Notes: a model not told the origin generated them from the sequence alone. Shown: positions 1 to 7,718, counted from the stretch's first letter. The stretch: 42,629 nucleotides of DNA from CAZMUQ01 sp964569845 (GCA_964569845.1 CAZMUQ010000009.1:1-42629); one strand, 5' to 3'. Numbers and translations: made by a program.

Positions 1-331
1 TAACCAAGTTTCCATCCATGATTTTAGTTTCGTTCAGCCCCACCAGATACTTCTCACCAAATAATTCCCCAACCTTAACCTCTAGAACCCTGAAAACATT
101 AGCCGGACAAGCTATATGGAACTCCCCTGCGCTTATACCTACCCCGTTAGGGTTAACGTAAACTTTAACCGTTAGAGTTTCTCCAAGAGAAGCTTTCTCA
201 CGTTCAGGTTGAAGGTGAACGTTAACTTGCATGTTTACTGTGGCATAGGCTTGGAATAGGAGCAGAATGGCTATGAGGAAGAGTTGGGCTGGAAGCAAGT
301 AAAACCTTAATGGGCTAAGTTTTCCCATCAT
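1..331 (-). CDS. Secreted cohesin-like protein, N-terminal part (truncated by window edge)
   Basis: An open frame starts at ATG 331 (a second ATG follows at 328) and runs off the left edge without a stop, giving about 110 residues. The N-terminus has a short basic stretch and then a hydrophobic segment at about residues 13-30, typical of a signal peptide or anchor. After it comes a beta-rich region with a cohesin/Ig-like pattern (LGETLTVKVYVNP, then GISAGEFHIACP). Cohesin-type domains in archaea often occur in exported adhesion or surface proteins; that role is inferred. A TATA-like AAATATAAAA at 361-370 (opposite strand) sits about 30 nt upstream. The C-terminal domains, which would decide the function, are not visible. 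Confidence 0.6.
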   Translation of the reverse strand, partial: MMGKLSPLRFYLLPAQLFLIAILLLFQAYATVNMQVNVHLQPEREKASLGETLTVKVYVNPNGVGISAGEFHIACPANVFRVLEVKVGELFGEKYLVGLNETKIMDGNLV

Positions 332-360
332 GCCATCATTTAACAGTCAGCTTAAAACAG

Positions 361-370
361 AAATATAAAA
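361..370 (-). promoter_or_regulatory. TATA-like box of the cohesin-like gene
   Basis: The minus strand reads TTTTATATTT, centred about 34 nt upstream of ATG 331. This is a plausible archaeal TATA box. The region is very AT-rich, so the call rests on spacing. Confidence 0.35.
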
Positions 371-703
371 GTTAACAATTTAATGAGGGTATAATTTTCC
401 GTTAAGGTAAGGGTTTAAAAGGAGTTTTCAGGCTTAAAGTTAAAACTGCAGAATAGCCTTTACTGTAAATTTTTAAAATTAAAGGTGCTATCTTGAAAAT
501 CGCTAAAAGAAAAATATTCTATCGCAAAATTAGAAGACAGGACTTATGGATTCAAAATTCCATCCTAGTATCAGCATCCTTAATTCTGCTCTTTAGCATG
601 TCAACAAAAACTACAATGGTAACGGGAAAAGGATAACATGGAGTTATTATCTCATCTATGCAAAACAACAGGGTTTGAATACTGAAAATTTAAAAATTTA
701 AAA

Positions 704-1147
704 TTTAATAAAAAATTTCCTTCATCGGGTTGTCGGGTTAGTGAGTTAAAATATCTGAAATTTAGTAAAAAAACAAGAGAATCGCTATCATAAGAACACT
801 AAAACGTAAAGACCATCAAGAGAGAATAATCCTTTTACCAGATTGGTTTGAAATCTCCTAACAATTGGATAATCGAAAAAAAGAGTTGAAGATTTAATGC
901 AAAGGATTGTGAAAAGATTAATGTTAAAAACAGGAAGCTCAGATTACTTAAAAATTCACTCCCACACATTCAGACATTTCTATGCAGCTGATTTATACGC
1001 AAAAACAAAGGATTTAGTATTGGTAAAAGATCAGTAAGGTTGGGTTATAGCGATTTGAAACCAACACTAGTATATGTTCACTTGATTCAAACTGGAAAAA
1101 CAAAATATAAAGTTAGAAAAGTGGATATTGAAACAATCCAACAATAA
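704..1147 (+). pseudogene. Tyrosine recombinase (XerC/D-like integrase), frameshifted remnant
   Basis: Successive pieces in different frames together give the catalytic domain of a tyrosine recombinase. They are SSGCRVSELKYL (the region of the first catalytic Arg, about 722-757), RTLKRKDHQERIILLP (about 795-842), HSHTFRHFYAADLY (the HxxR box, about 958-999) and RLGYSDLKPTLVYVHL (about 1040-1087, with the catalytic Tyr). The last frame ends at TAA 1147. At least three frame changes or stops separate them, including TAA at 1035-1037, so the gene is broken. No N-terminal core-binding domain can be assembled with confidence. It is probably the integrase of a lost provirus or plasmid. Confidence 0.75.
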
Positions 1148-1312
1148 TTAGTGAAAACAGGTTGGGAAATAGCGGTTTAAATAGATAAATGGATAATCTT
1201 TAGAATACCGGTATGGATTTGGAAAACTGAAATCTTGTCGGAGATTCGGAGAAACTGTAGAAACGGTAGATTTTTCCGCTGTAACATTAATTAGTTATGT
1301 GTTCTGGGGGGA

Positions 1313-1344
1313 CCTATAATGCTCAAATCAACCAGCATTATAGG
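1313..1344. repeat. Perfect 11-bp inverted repeat with 10-nt loop
   Basis: CCTATAATGCT (1313-1323) and AGCATTATAGG (1334-1344) are exact reverse complements around a 10-nt spacer. Flanking GGGG (1307-1310) and CCCC (about 1349-1352) could lengthen the stem across a small internal loop. It may be a terminator-like hairpin, a protein-binding palindrome or the end of a mobile element. The sequence does not decide between these. Confidence 0.6.
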
Positions 1345-1543
1345 GTTACCCCTAACCCTTTTATCTTTTAGCCACTCAACTATTATTTTTCTTAGTATTG
1401 CTGACCTGTTTTTTAATTTGTATTTTAACATCCCTTATTTCCGTAACTTCCACCAGTTTTCCTATAATGACTTTCTATCTGAGGTTAACCGTTAACCTAT
1501 GCTTGTTAAGTCTTCTTGCTGGTGAAACTTTTAGATTTTAAAT

Positions 1544-1795
1544 TTAACTATCTTTCTTTTGTTTTGAAGCTTTACTCCATAAAATTTCTCCTGTTTTAAT
1601 GTTTTTTATTTCCAGGATTCTGTGGTAGGGTATGAAAACCTCCTCTTCCTCACTTTTATATGTAAACCAGGATTTACCTATGCTAGTTATAAGCCTATAC
1701 GGGATTGTCTTTCTATTATCTTTGACACCCCTATGAATAAATGTTATAACATAGTCTTCAGGGTTAAACCTTTTATTCCAACGTATTTTATTCAA
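1544..1795 (-). CDS. DUF504 / UPF0248 (MJ1316-type) small protein
   Basis: An 83-residue protein starting at TTG 1795. The pattern D-Y-V-I-x-F-x-HRG near residues 14-23, followed by IPYRLI and, towards the C-terminus, IPYHRILEIKN and EILW, matches DUF504/UPF0248. This is a compact archaeal family of about 75-85 residues whose domain has been linked to recognition of RNA ends. The length is typical for a complete stand-alone member. Its exact role is not established. It lies beside the element scar and about 65 bp downstream of the PfkB gene on the same strand, so the two may share a transcript. Confidence 0.75.
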   Translation of the reverse strand: MNKIRWNKRFNPEDYVITFIHRGVKDNRKTIPYRLITSIGKSWFTYKSEEEEVFIPYHRILEIKNIKTGEILWSKASKQKKDS

Positions 1796-1860
1796 AACTT
1801 CTCTTAAGTTAAACCCCTACTCCCCCAGTTACACTGTTTTGATAGCAGGGAAGCTTAAAG

Positions 1861-2802
1861 TTAAACATCTCTACTTAAAAATTCCTCTAATGTTAATTGA
1901 CCTGCATTTTGACTTAAATTCAAAACATGGATAACAATATCATCTGGATTTCTAAATCTAAGCTTTTTAATCTTTTCAAAACCCCAACCTAAACATTTAA
2001 TAGCTGAAATGAGGCATGCTGAAACAACAGATTTTGTCCAATCACCAGTTTTAATGTAGGAGGCAAGAAGACAACCACACCAAGTATCTCCAGCACCAGT
2101 TGTATCTTTAGGATTTAATGTTAAACCACTAAGAGCAGGAATCATTTGAATTTTCCCATTTTCAACAAGAATTGCTCCAATAGGTCCTAAAGTTACAGCT
2201 AATCTTTTAGCTTTTAAAGAATTCACAGCTGAAATTAAGCTTTCAGCTTCAGCAAGAGCAACTGCTTCATAGTCATTAACAATAAAAAGGTCAACCTTAT
2301 TCATAAGTCTTCTAAGAATTTTTCTATTTCCAGATTTTTCAATATAATCTGGGGATGTTGTCATTGAAACCCATATACCTGAGAATCTACTCTTAATTTT
2401 GTCTATAAAACGTTCAGCTTTTTTTGGAGATAATGGAGCTATGTGGAAAAGATTCTCTTTTTTAATCAAATGGGAAGGTAAATCATCAACTCTTAGTAAT
2501 GCACCAGCACCAAGTTTAACATCCTCATATTTTGCTTTAAACTTTTCATCGTAACTTATCCTAAAAAATGTTGAAGGAAGGTTAACCCTTCTGATAATTG
2601 AGCCTGGAAAATTTGAGTATACAAGGTCAAGATAGCCATAGTCTTTCCCAACGACCGAAATAATTCTAACTTCATCCATTAAAACTTTAGCTCCAAGAGA
2701 AGTATATAAAGCAGCACCACCAGGCTGAACATTTTCACCCCACTTATTTTTTACATGGTCTATTGAAAGATGCCCAATAACTACAAGTTCAGGCTTCTTC
2801 AA
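1861..2802 (-). CDS. PfkB-family sugar/nucleoside kinase
   Basis: A 313-residue protein, typical length for ribokinase/PfkB kinases. The N-terminal GHLSIDHV and GGAALYTS elements form the substrate-binding region. The C-terminal DTTGAGDTW (residues 233-241) is PfkB signature 2, with Asp239 as the expected catalytic base and the glycines forming the anion hole. NDYEA near residue 176 is the usual N-x-x-E region. The substrate cannot be read from the sequence; archaeal relatives phosphorylate sugars, nucleosides or inositol. The start is TTG 2802. It is divergent from the cobalamin adenosyltransferase across 188 bp. Confidence 0.85.
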   Translation of the reverse strand: MKKPELVVIGHLSIDHVKNKWGENVQPGGAALYTSLGAKVLMDEVRIISVVGKDYGYLDLVYSNFPGSIIRRVNLPSTFFRISYDEKFKAKYEDVKLGAGALLRVDDLPSHLIKKENLFHIAPLSPKKAERFIDKIKSRFSGIWVSMTTSPDYIEKSGNRKILRRLMNKVDLFIVNDYEAVALAEAESLISAVNSLKAKRLAVTLGPIGAILVENGKIQMIPALSGLTLNPKDTTGAGDTWCGCLLASYIKTGDWTKSVVSACLISAIKCLGWGFEKIKKLRFRNPDDIVIHVLNLSQNAGQLTLEEFLSRDV

Positions 2803-2990
2803 CCTTTTTCATCAAGAGTTTTAAGAATGAATATCCTTCCTTATAACTCTAGATAACAGTAAAAGTAAAGTTAAGGCTATTTTAAGCTAAGATTTTTTCA
2901 GTAAAAGTTAGCAGAATATTTTACTATTAATGCTATTAATAAGGTTAAAGTTACATTAAATGTGTACAAAAGTTTAGGAGGAAAAGCTTA

Positions 2991-3524
2991 ATGGTTGCAG
3001 GTAAAGATTTTAGATTTTCTAAGGCTGGGGATTACGGGTATACAAGCCTATTAAAAGGTAAGAGAGTACCAAAATATGATGAAAGGATTGAAGCTTATGG
3101 AACAATAGATGAAGCAGTATCAGTTTTAGGTTTAGCAAGGGTGTTATCAAAAAGTAGAGAAGTAGAAGAAGCATTATTTAAAATTCAGAAAACTTTGTAT
3201 AGTATATGTTCTGAACTTGCAACTCCTCCTGAAGTATATGATGAAGCCCCATTTAAGTTAACAAGGAAACATGTTGAGGAAGTAGAAGAAATTCTGGAGA
3301 AATTTCTAGAAAAAGTAGATATACAAAAACATTTTATTATCCCAGGAAAAAACCTTGCCTCAGCAACCTTAGATTTTGCACGTACAATTATTAGAAGAGC
3401 TGAAAGAAGGGTTCATAAACTTATTCATGATGGAAAAGTTAGAAATTTAGAATTAGGATGCTACCTTAATAGGGTTGCAGACCTACTTTTTACGTTAGCA
3501 CGATTTGAGGAAAAAGAAGAATAG
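2991..3524 (+). CDS. ATP:cob(I)alamin adenosyltransferase, PduO type
   Basis: A 177-residue protein that transfers the 5'-deoxyadenosyl group of ATP to cob(I)alamin, the last activation step to coenzyme B12. Family hallmarks are GDYGYTSLLKGKRVPKYD near the N-terminus (ATP-binding loop), IEAYGTIDEAVS, and a C-terminal helix with FARTIIRRAERRVHKL and LNRVADLLFTLAR. The all-helical architecture and length agree with PduO/MMAB enzymes. The start ATG 2991 is preceded by a clear GGAGG site. No other B12 gene lies nearby. It may serve a B12-dependent mutase or reductase elsewhere. Confidence 0.92.
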   Translation: MVAGKDFRFSKAGDYGYTSLLKGKRVPKYDERIEAYGTIDEAVSVLGLARVLSKSREVEEALFKIQKTLYSICSELATPPEVYDEAPFKLTRKHVEEVEEILEKFLEKVDIQKHFIIPGKNLASATLDFARTIIRRAERRVHKLIHDGKVRNLELGCYLNRVADLLFTLARFEEKEE

Positions 3525-3619
3525 AAAGCTCTGCCCTGGTTTCATTCTTCATCATAAAGAGTAAACTTACTCCGTAATACCAGCTTTCATCATCGCTAAA
3601 AGTAAAAATATGATGAAGC
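3524..3619. other. Structured intergenic stretch with competing inverted repeats
   Basis: Between the adenosyltransferase stop and the next gene are several nested complements. GAAAG (3524-3528) pairs with CTTTC (3584-3588), CTGGT (3536-3540) with ACCAG (3579-3583), and GAGTA (3559-3563) with TACTC (3568-3572). CTTCATCAT (3547-3555) and CTTTCATCAT (3584-3593) could each pair with ATGATGAAG (3610-3618). The helices are partly exclusive. This could be a 3' end, a small RNA or chance pairing. Confidence 0.35.
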
Positions 3620-3657
3620 ATTATATGTTTTACGTATAGGAATATTTCCTTGCCTGA
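3610..3657 (+). ncRNA. Weak candidate C/D box sRNA
   Basis: ATGATGA at 3610-3616 matches the C box and CTGA at 3654-3657 matches the D box. The 48-nt span fits archaeal C/D guide RNAs. I see no clear internal D'/C' pair and no good terminal stem, so this is only a candidate. Confidence 0.15.
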
Positions 3658-3699
3658 AACATAACCACTAAATATTACTAGCATGTAGGTGGCTAAATT

Positions 3700-5184
3700 T
3701 TGGTTGAAAATAAAGCTGAAGCCAATGTGGTTCAATCGATTGAAGTTTTAAAATCAACAATAAACAGGAAGCCTATAAGATACCTTTTAAAAAAGTTTTC
3801 TTCTAAATGTAGGAAGGATGGTAAAAGTAGAATTGAGGTTGCATTAGAACTTTTTACTAATAGTAGAAGCACAGCTTGTTGGACATGTTCAAAAATTGTT
3901 TATCCTCTTGTTAGGTGGACACTTAAAAGAGGAGGAAAAGCTTTTGGTCTTGATGAGTTAAAAGTTAAGGAAAAATTTGAGAATTTTTATTGGAGAAAAG
4001 GTCTTGTAAGTGTTTTACAGGGAATTTCAAAGTTTGGTGTAAGAAGACCTTTTGTTCCAGGTGCCCCATTTCTTGTTGTTTGGAATTTTACCCAACAATG
4101 TAATCTTCGTTGTAAACATTGTTATGCTTCAGCTGGTTCCTCAGGCTTAAATGAGCTTAACACTAATGAAGCTTTAAAGGTTGTTGATAAGCTTGCAGAT
4201 GCAGGTATAACTATTCTAGCATTTTCAGGAGGAGAACCATTAATAAGAAAAGACTTTTTCCAAGTTTTAGAAAGAGCTAACAGTTATGGTATTTTTACAG
4301 CTGTAGCAACAAATGGAACTTTATTGTTGAAAGATACTGTTAAAAGATTAAAGCAAGCTGGAATTGGCTATGTTCAAATAAGTTTGGATGGAGCTAAACC
4401 TGAAACTCATGAAACTTTTCGTGGTGTTCCTGGTATTTTTGAAAAAGTTATTAATGGAATCAAAAATTGTGTTGAAGAAGGAATATTTGTTGAAGTTGCA
4501 ACAACAGCAACAAAATTAAATTACCTAGAAATCCCGGAAATTATAGATTTATGTGGTAAACTTAATGTTAATTGGTGGATGATGTACAATTTTGTTCCAA
4601 CAGGCAGAGGAAGATTTATAATTGAAAATGACCTCTCACCAGAAGAAAGAGAAAAACTTCTCGAAAGTTTATGGGGTAAGCTTAAATTAAACATCAAACC
4701 TGATGTTCTTTCAACAGCACCTCAATACGCTAGAGTTGCACTACAAATGGAGGAAAAACTTGAAAGGGAAATAAGGGAAGAAATAGTTATTCCAACACAT
4801 TTTTACAATCCACACCTACATGGACAACTTATAGATTTAAGCGAGTTTATTGGCGGATGTGGAGCTGGAAGATTCTACTGTGCTATTGAACATGATGGAA
4901 GTATAACTCCTTGCGTCTTTTTCCCACTTAAAGTTGGAAATATCTTAAAAGATAACTTTGAAGAAATCTGGGGAAAAAATAAAGTTTTCCAAGAGCTACG
5001 TAACAGAGAAAAGTTAAAACCAAACTGTGGAGTTTGCGAATTTAAATATGTTTGTGGGGGATGCCGTGCAAGAGCTTATGGATATTTTGGAGATTATCTA
5101 GCTCCGGACCCAGGATGTATAAGAAACAGAGACCTATGGGAAAAATTGGTATATCAAACTCATGTAGTGAAAGTAGCAAAGTAA
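3700..5184 (+). CDS. Radical SAM / SPASM-domain oxidoreductase
   Basis: A 494-residue protein starting at TTG 3700. Residues 1-120 form an extension with Cys60 and Cys63. The radical SAM core begins near residue 125 and carries the C-x3-C-x2-C cluster motif CNLRCKHC (Cys134, Cys138, Cys141), followed by FSGGEPL. The C-terminal SPASM region has many cysteines (GGCGAG, ITPCVFF, CGVCEFKYVCGGC, DPGC) for auxiliary Fe-S clusters. Relatives include the alternative haem enzymes AhbC/AhbD and peptide-modifying maturases. No short precursor peptide or haem gene is adjacent, so the substrate is open. An AT-rich TATA-like stretch at about 3668-3676 suggests its own promoter. Confidence 0.82.
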   Translation: MVENKAEANVVQSIEVLKSTINRKPIRYLLKKFSSKCRKDGKSRIEVALELFTNSRSTACWTCSKIVYPLVRWTLKRGGKAFGLDELKVKEKFENFYWRKGLVSVLQGISKFGVRRPFVPGAPFLVVWNFTQQCNLRCKHCYASAGSSGLNELNTNEALKVVDKLADAGITILAFSGGEPLIRKDFFQVLERANSYGIFTAVATNGTLLLKDTVKRLKQAGIGYVQISLDGAKPETHETFRGVPGIFEKVINGIKNCVEEGIFVEVATTATKLNYLEIPEIIDLCGKLNVNWWMMYNFVPTGRGRFIIENDLSPEEREKLLESLWGKLKLNIKPDVLSTAPQYARVALQMEEKLEREIREEIVIPTHFYNPHLHGQLIDLSEFIGGCGAGRFYCAIEHDGSITPCVFFPLKVGNILKDNFEEIWGKNKVFQELRNREKLKPNCGVCEFKYVCGGCRARAYGYFGDYLAPDPGCIRNRDLWEKLVYQTHVVKVAK

Positions 5185-5207
5185 AATAAAGTTTGTCTTA
5201 TTTAGGT

Positions 5208-5438
5208 TTAAGCTAAGGTTACTACTTCCTTAACATCTGGAAAGTTTTCTTTGATAAGTGCTTCAACAAAGTTTTTCAATGTAAACTGGCTCATAGGACA
5301 TCCTGCGCAGGCGCCACCTAATCTAACTAAAACAACTCCCTCTTTAACATCAATAAGCTCTATAAATCCTCCTTCCATTTCTAAAGCTGGTCTAATCTCA
5401 CTATCAATAAACTTTTTAAGTTTTTCAATTTCAACCAA
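5208..5438 (-). CDS. NifU C-terminal-domain Fe-S scaffold protein
   Basis: From TTG 5438 this gives 76 residues, the usual size of a stand-alone NifU C-terminal domain (Nfu). EIRPALEMEGGFIELIDV and GACAGCPMSQFTL with its CxxC motif identify the family, which assembles and passes on Fe-S clusters. A longer in-frame version reaches to ATG 5528 but adds 30 residues with no family resemblance. A TATA box at 5461-5470 lies about 27 nt upstream of TTG 5438, which favours the shorter form. Nearby users could include the radical SAM enzyme that converges on it. Confidence 0.85.
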   Translation of the reverse strand: MVEIEKLKKFIDSEIRPALEMEGGFIELIDVKEGVVLVRLGGACAGCPMSQFTLKNFVEALIKENFPDVKEVVTLA

Positions 5439-5460
5439 CTTATCTTCCCCTACCTTAGGC

Positions 5461-5470
5461 TTTATATAAG
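5461..5470 (-). promoter_or_regulatory. TATA box for the NifU-like gene
   Basis: The minus strand reads CTTATATAAA, centred 27 nt upstream of TTG 5438. It lies inside the longer alternative reading frame, which argues that translation starts downstream of it. Confidence 0.5.
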
Positions 5471-5550
5471 CAAGCTCAATGTATAAGCTTTTCCTTCTAC
5501 AAGTAAAAACATATATCAGGCTAAACATAATCCTAACAAGAATAGTAAGG

Positions 5551-5560
5551 TATATTTTAA
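5551..5560 (+). promoter_or_regulatory. TATA-like box for the rps8e operon
   Basis: TATATTTTAA is centred about 26 nt upstream of the TTG start of rps8e, so the transcript would begin at or next to the start codon. No better box lies in the 50-bp divergent gap. Confidence 0.5.
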
Positions 5561-5581
5561 GGAAAGGATAAGTGGTAAAGA

Positions 5582-5965
5582 TTGGCTTGGCATTCAGACC
5601 TCCATAAAAGAAAGCCTAGCGGTGGAAGGAAGAAGCCATATAGAGGTAAAAGAAAATTTGAGAGAGGTAGACCTGCAACAGAAACTATTGTAGGGGAACC
5701 TTACAGAGTTATAATTAGGGTTAGAGGGGGAAATATTAAAAACCGTTTAGTATCAACTGATGTAGCTCAAGTTTCAAACCCAAAAACAGGTAAAACCAAA
5801 ACTGTAAAAATTTTAAGAGTTGTTAAAAATCCTGCAAATCCGGACTATGATAGAAGAGGAGTTATTACAAAAGGCACTATAATCGAAACCGAGGAAGGGC
5901 AAGCTATAGTAACTTCAAGACCATCTCAAGATGGAGTTGTTAATGCTGTTTTAATAGAAAAGTAA
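5582..5965 (+). CDS. rps8e: Small-subunit ribosomal protein eS8
   Basis: A 127-residue protein whose start WHSDLHKRKPSGGRKKPYRGK is the conserved basic N-terminus of archaeal eS8. KTVKILRVVKNPANPDYDRRGVITKG and the closing RPSQDGVVNAVLIEK complete the family pattern at the normal length. It binds rRNA in the 30S subunit. It opens a block with SRP19, Gar1 and TFB, spaced 33-124 bp apart, an order common in archaea. The start is TTG 5582. Confidence 0.95.
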   Translation: MAWHSDLHKRKPSGGRKKPYRGKRKFERGRPATETIVGEPYRVIIRVRGGNIKNRLVSTDVAQVSNPKTGKTKTVKILRVVKNPANPDYDRRGVITKGTIIETEEGQAIVTSRPSQDGVVNAVLIEK

Positions 5966-5998
5966 AAGAAAGCTACTTTTAAAAGTGCTGGGATACTA

Positions 5999-6292
5999 AT
6001 GAGAAAGCTTGAAGGCAAGTGTATAATCTGGTTAGCATATTTTGACGCATCAAAAACACGAAAAGAGGGAAGAAAGGTGCCAAAAAAACTTGCAGTTGAA
6101 GCACCTAAACTTGAAGAGGTTATTAAGGCTGCAGAAGCTTTAAATCTTAACCCTAAATTAAAAGCCGAAGCAAAATATCCAAGAACTTGGTGGAGTAAAT
6201 CAGGCTATATTATTGTTGATAAGAAAGAAACAAAAAATAGAACTTTAGCAATGCTTGCTGAGAAAATACTTGAGTTAAGAAAAAAGAAATGA
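5999..6292 (+). CDS. srp19: Signal recognition particle protein SRP19
   Basis: A 97-residue protein. IIWLAYFDASKTRKEGRKVPKKLAV and the later YPRTWWSKSGYIIVDKKE are the SRP19 signature. The protein binds the tips of 7S RNA helices 6 and 8 and prepares SRP54 binding during co-translational targeting to the Sec translocon. The length is normal for archaea. It lies 33 bp after rps8e and is probably cotranscribed with it. Confidence 0.95.
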   Translation: MRKLEGKCIIWLAYFDASKTRKEGRKVPKKLAVEAPKLEEVIKAAEALNLNPKLKAEAKYPRTWWSKSGYIIVDKKETKNRTLAMLAEKILELRKKK

Positions 6293-6425
6293 GACCTTTA
6301 ATTTTTAAACTTGCCAAGAAGCAATTTAGCATTAAAAATTCCCTATTTATGCTATACTTTAACCTTTAAAGTAAGGTTTTAGTAGAAAAACTTAAATTAG
6401 TGGGTGTTTATGGATTTTGCTGTGG

Positions 6426-6713
6426 ATGATGAGGAAATCTTCCATTCCTGACAAGTCTTACAGTCTAAGAAAACTTGGAAAAATTTTGCATGTTTCAGAA
6501 ACTACAAAAAACATTATAGTCAAAGCTGATTTCGCCCCAAGAATTGGTTCAAAAGTTTTTGATGGAGAAGAAGGAGAAATCGGTGTAGTTTTTGATGTTA
6601 TAGGTCCCGTTAACTCTCCATATATTTCTGTAAAACCTTCATCACCGTATTTTAAGAAAAATCCAGGTCGAATATTATTTGTTTTAGAGAAAAAAGTAAA
6701 AAAGTTTAGATAA
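6426..6713 (+). CDS. gar1: H/ACA RNP protein Gar1
   Basis: About 95 residues. LRKLGKILHVSETTKNIIVKAD, PRIGSKVFDGEEGEIGVVFDVIGPVNSPYISVKP and the basic C-terminus (EKKVKKFR) match archaeal Gar1, the six-stranded barrel that joins Cbf5 in H/ACA guide ribonucleoproteins for rRNA pseudouridylation. The start is uncertain: ATG 6426 and ATG 6429 are adjacent, and the frame stays open to TTG 6417. It is 17 bp upstream of TFB, so the two are likely one transcript. Confidence 0.88.
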   Translation: MMRKSSIPDKSYSLRKLGKILHVSETTKNIIVKADFAPRIGSKVFDGEEGEIGVVFDVIGPVNSPYISVKPSSPYFKKNPGRILFVLEKKVKKFR

Positions 6714-6730
6714 TATAAGGGGTTGAAAAT

Positions 6731-7672
6731 TTGAGTAAAAAAAGTTCACCTCAAACTATAAAAACTAAACCTAAAACTTGCCCTGAATGTGGAAGTGACC
6801 GCTTAATAAATGATTATGAGCAGGGAGAACTTGTATGTATGAGTTGTGGTTATGTTGTTGATACTAGGATAACCAGTACAGGACCAGAGTGGAGAGCTTT
6901 TAATAGCGAGCAGAAAGCGAAAAGAACAAGAGTTGGCGCACCATTAACCTATACTATCCATGATAAGGGATTATCAACTCTTATAGATTGGCATAACCAA
7001 GATACCTATGGTAAAAGTTTACTTCCAAATCAAACAGGTTACGCGTTTACACTTAGAAAGTGGCAGAGAAGAATACGTATAGCAGATGCCTCTGAAAGAA
7101 ATTTAGCTTTTGCACTATCTGAGATGAGTAAAATATCTTCAGCTTTAAACCTCCCAAAAAACATTCTTGAAACAGCAGCTTTACTTTATAGAAAAGCTGT
7201 TAAAAAACATCTAATAAGAGGAAGATCCATTCAGGGTGTTGCAGCAGCAGCAATCTACATGTCATGTAGAAAATGTAATATTCCAAGAACACTTGATGAA
7301 ATTGCTCAAGCCACCTATGTAAGTAAGAAGGAGATTGGTCGATGTTACAGATTTTTAGCTAGAGAGCTAGAAGAATTTATACCTCCACTTTTACCTTCAT
7401 CATATATTTCAAAATTTTCTAATCAATTACAGGTAGCTGGTGAAGCTGAAAATATTGCTGCAACAATATTAAACATAGCTAAAAATTTACGTTTAACTAG
7501 TGGAAGAGGCCCAACAGGTATAGCAGCAGCAGCAACATATATTGCATCCATATTAACTGGTGAAAGAAAAACTCAAAGAGAGGTAGCATCAATAGCAAAT
7601 GTTACAGAGGTTACTGTAAGAAACAGGTATAAGGAGCTCATGGACAAACTTGAAATAATAGTTAAACTATAA
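6731..7672 (+). CDS. tfb: Transcription initiation factor TFB
   Basis: A 313-residue archaeal homologue of TFIIB. The N-terminal zinc ribbon uses Cys17, Cys20, Cys36 and Cys39 (CPECG, CMSCG). It is followed by the B-reader/linker region (TGPEWRAFNSEQKAKRTRVG) and two cyclin repeats, at about residues 115-205 and 215-305, that bind TBP and the BRE. The last helix region (REVASIANVTEVTVRNRYKEL) carries the helix-turn-helix. All domains are present at normal length. The start is TTG 6731, just after GGGGTTGA. Confidence 0.96.
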   Translation: MSKKSSPQTIKTKPKTCPECGSDRLINDYEQGELVCMSCGYVVDTRITSTGPEWRAFNSEQKAKRTRVGAPLTYTIHDKGLSTLIDWHNQDTYGKSLLPNQTGYAFTLRKWQRRIRIADASERNLAFALSEMSKISSALNLPKNILETAALLYRKAVKKHLIRGRSIQGVAAAAIYMSCRKCNIPRTLDEIAQATYVSKKEIGRCYRFLARELEEFIPPLLPSSYISKFSNQLQVAGEAENIAATILNIAKNLRLTSGRGPTGIAAAATYIASILTGERKTQREVASIANVTEVTVRNRYKELMDKLEIIVKL

Positions 7673-7718
7673 ACTAAACTTTTTAATTTTTCTTTAAGCT
7701 AACTTTTATTGATAAATC

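Larger units (their letters stand above)
332..1543. other. 1.2-kb gene-poor stretch with element remnants
   Basis: No intact recognisable gene lies here. What can be seen is a 47-codon frame (TTG 493 to TAA 636) with one hydrophobic segment (SILVSASLILLFS), a different frame reading NGKRITWSYYLIYAKQQG near 622-675, a broken tyrosine recombinase at about 704-1147, an 11-bp inverted repeat at 1313-1344 and a near-perfect palindrome GGTTAACCGTTAACC at 1483-1497. The short frames look like decaying pieces, not genes. The neighbouring chromosome is tightly packed, so this stretch stands out. Confidence 0.6.

Noticed and set aside
1622..1807. 61-residue rightward frame
   Set aside because: It is antisense to the DUF504 gene and has no family pattern.
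3524..3699. Cobalamin riboswitch near the adenosyltransferase
   Set aside because: It lies downstream of that gene and I see no B12-box-like sequence.
3490..3735. 81-residue leftward frame
   Set aside because: It overlaps the ends of two well-supported genes and shows no family pattern; the inverted repeats there explain its odd composition.
5439..5528. N-terminal extension of the NifU-like protein
   Set aside because: It shows no family similarity and contains the probable TATA box of the gene.
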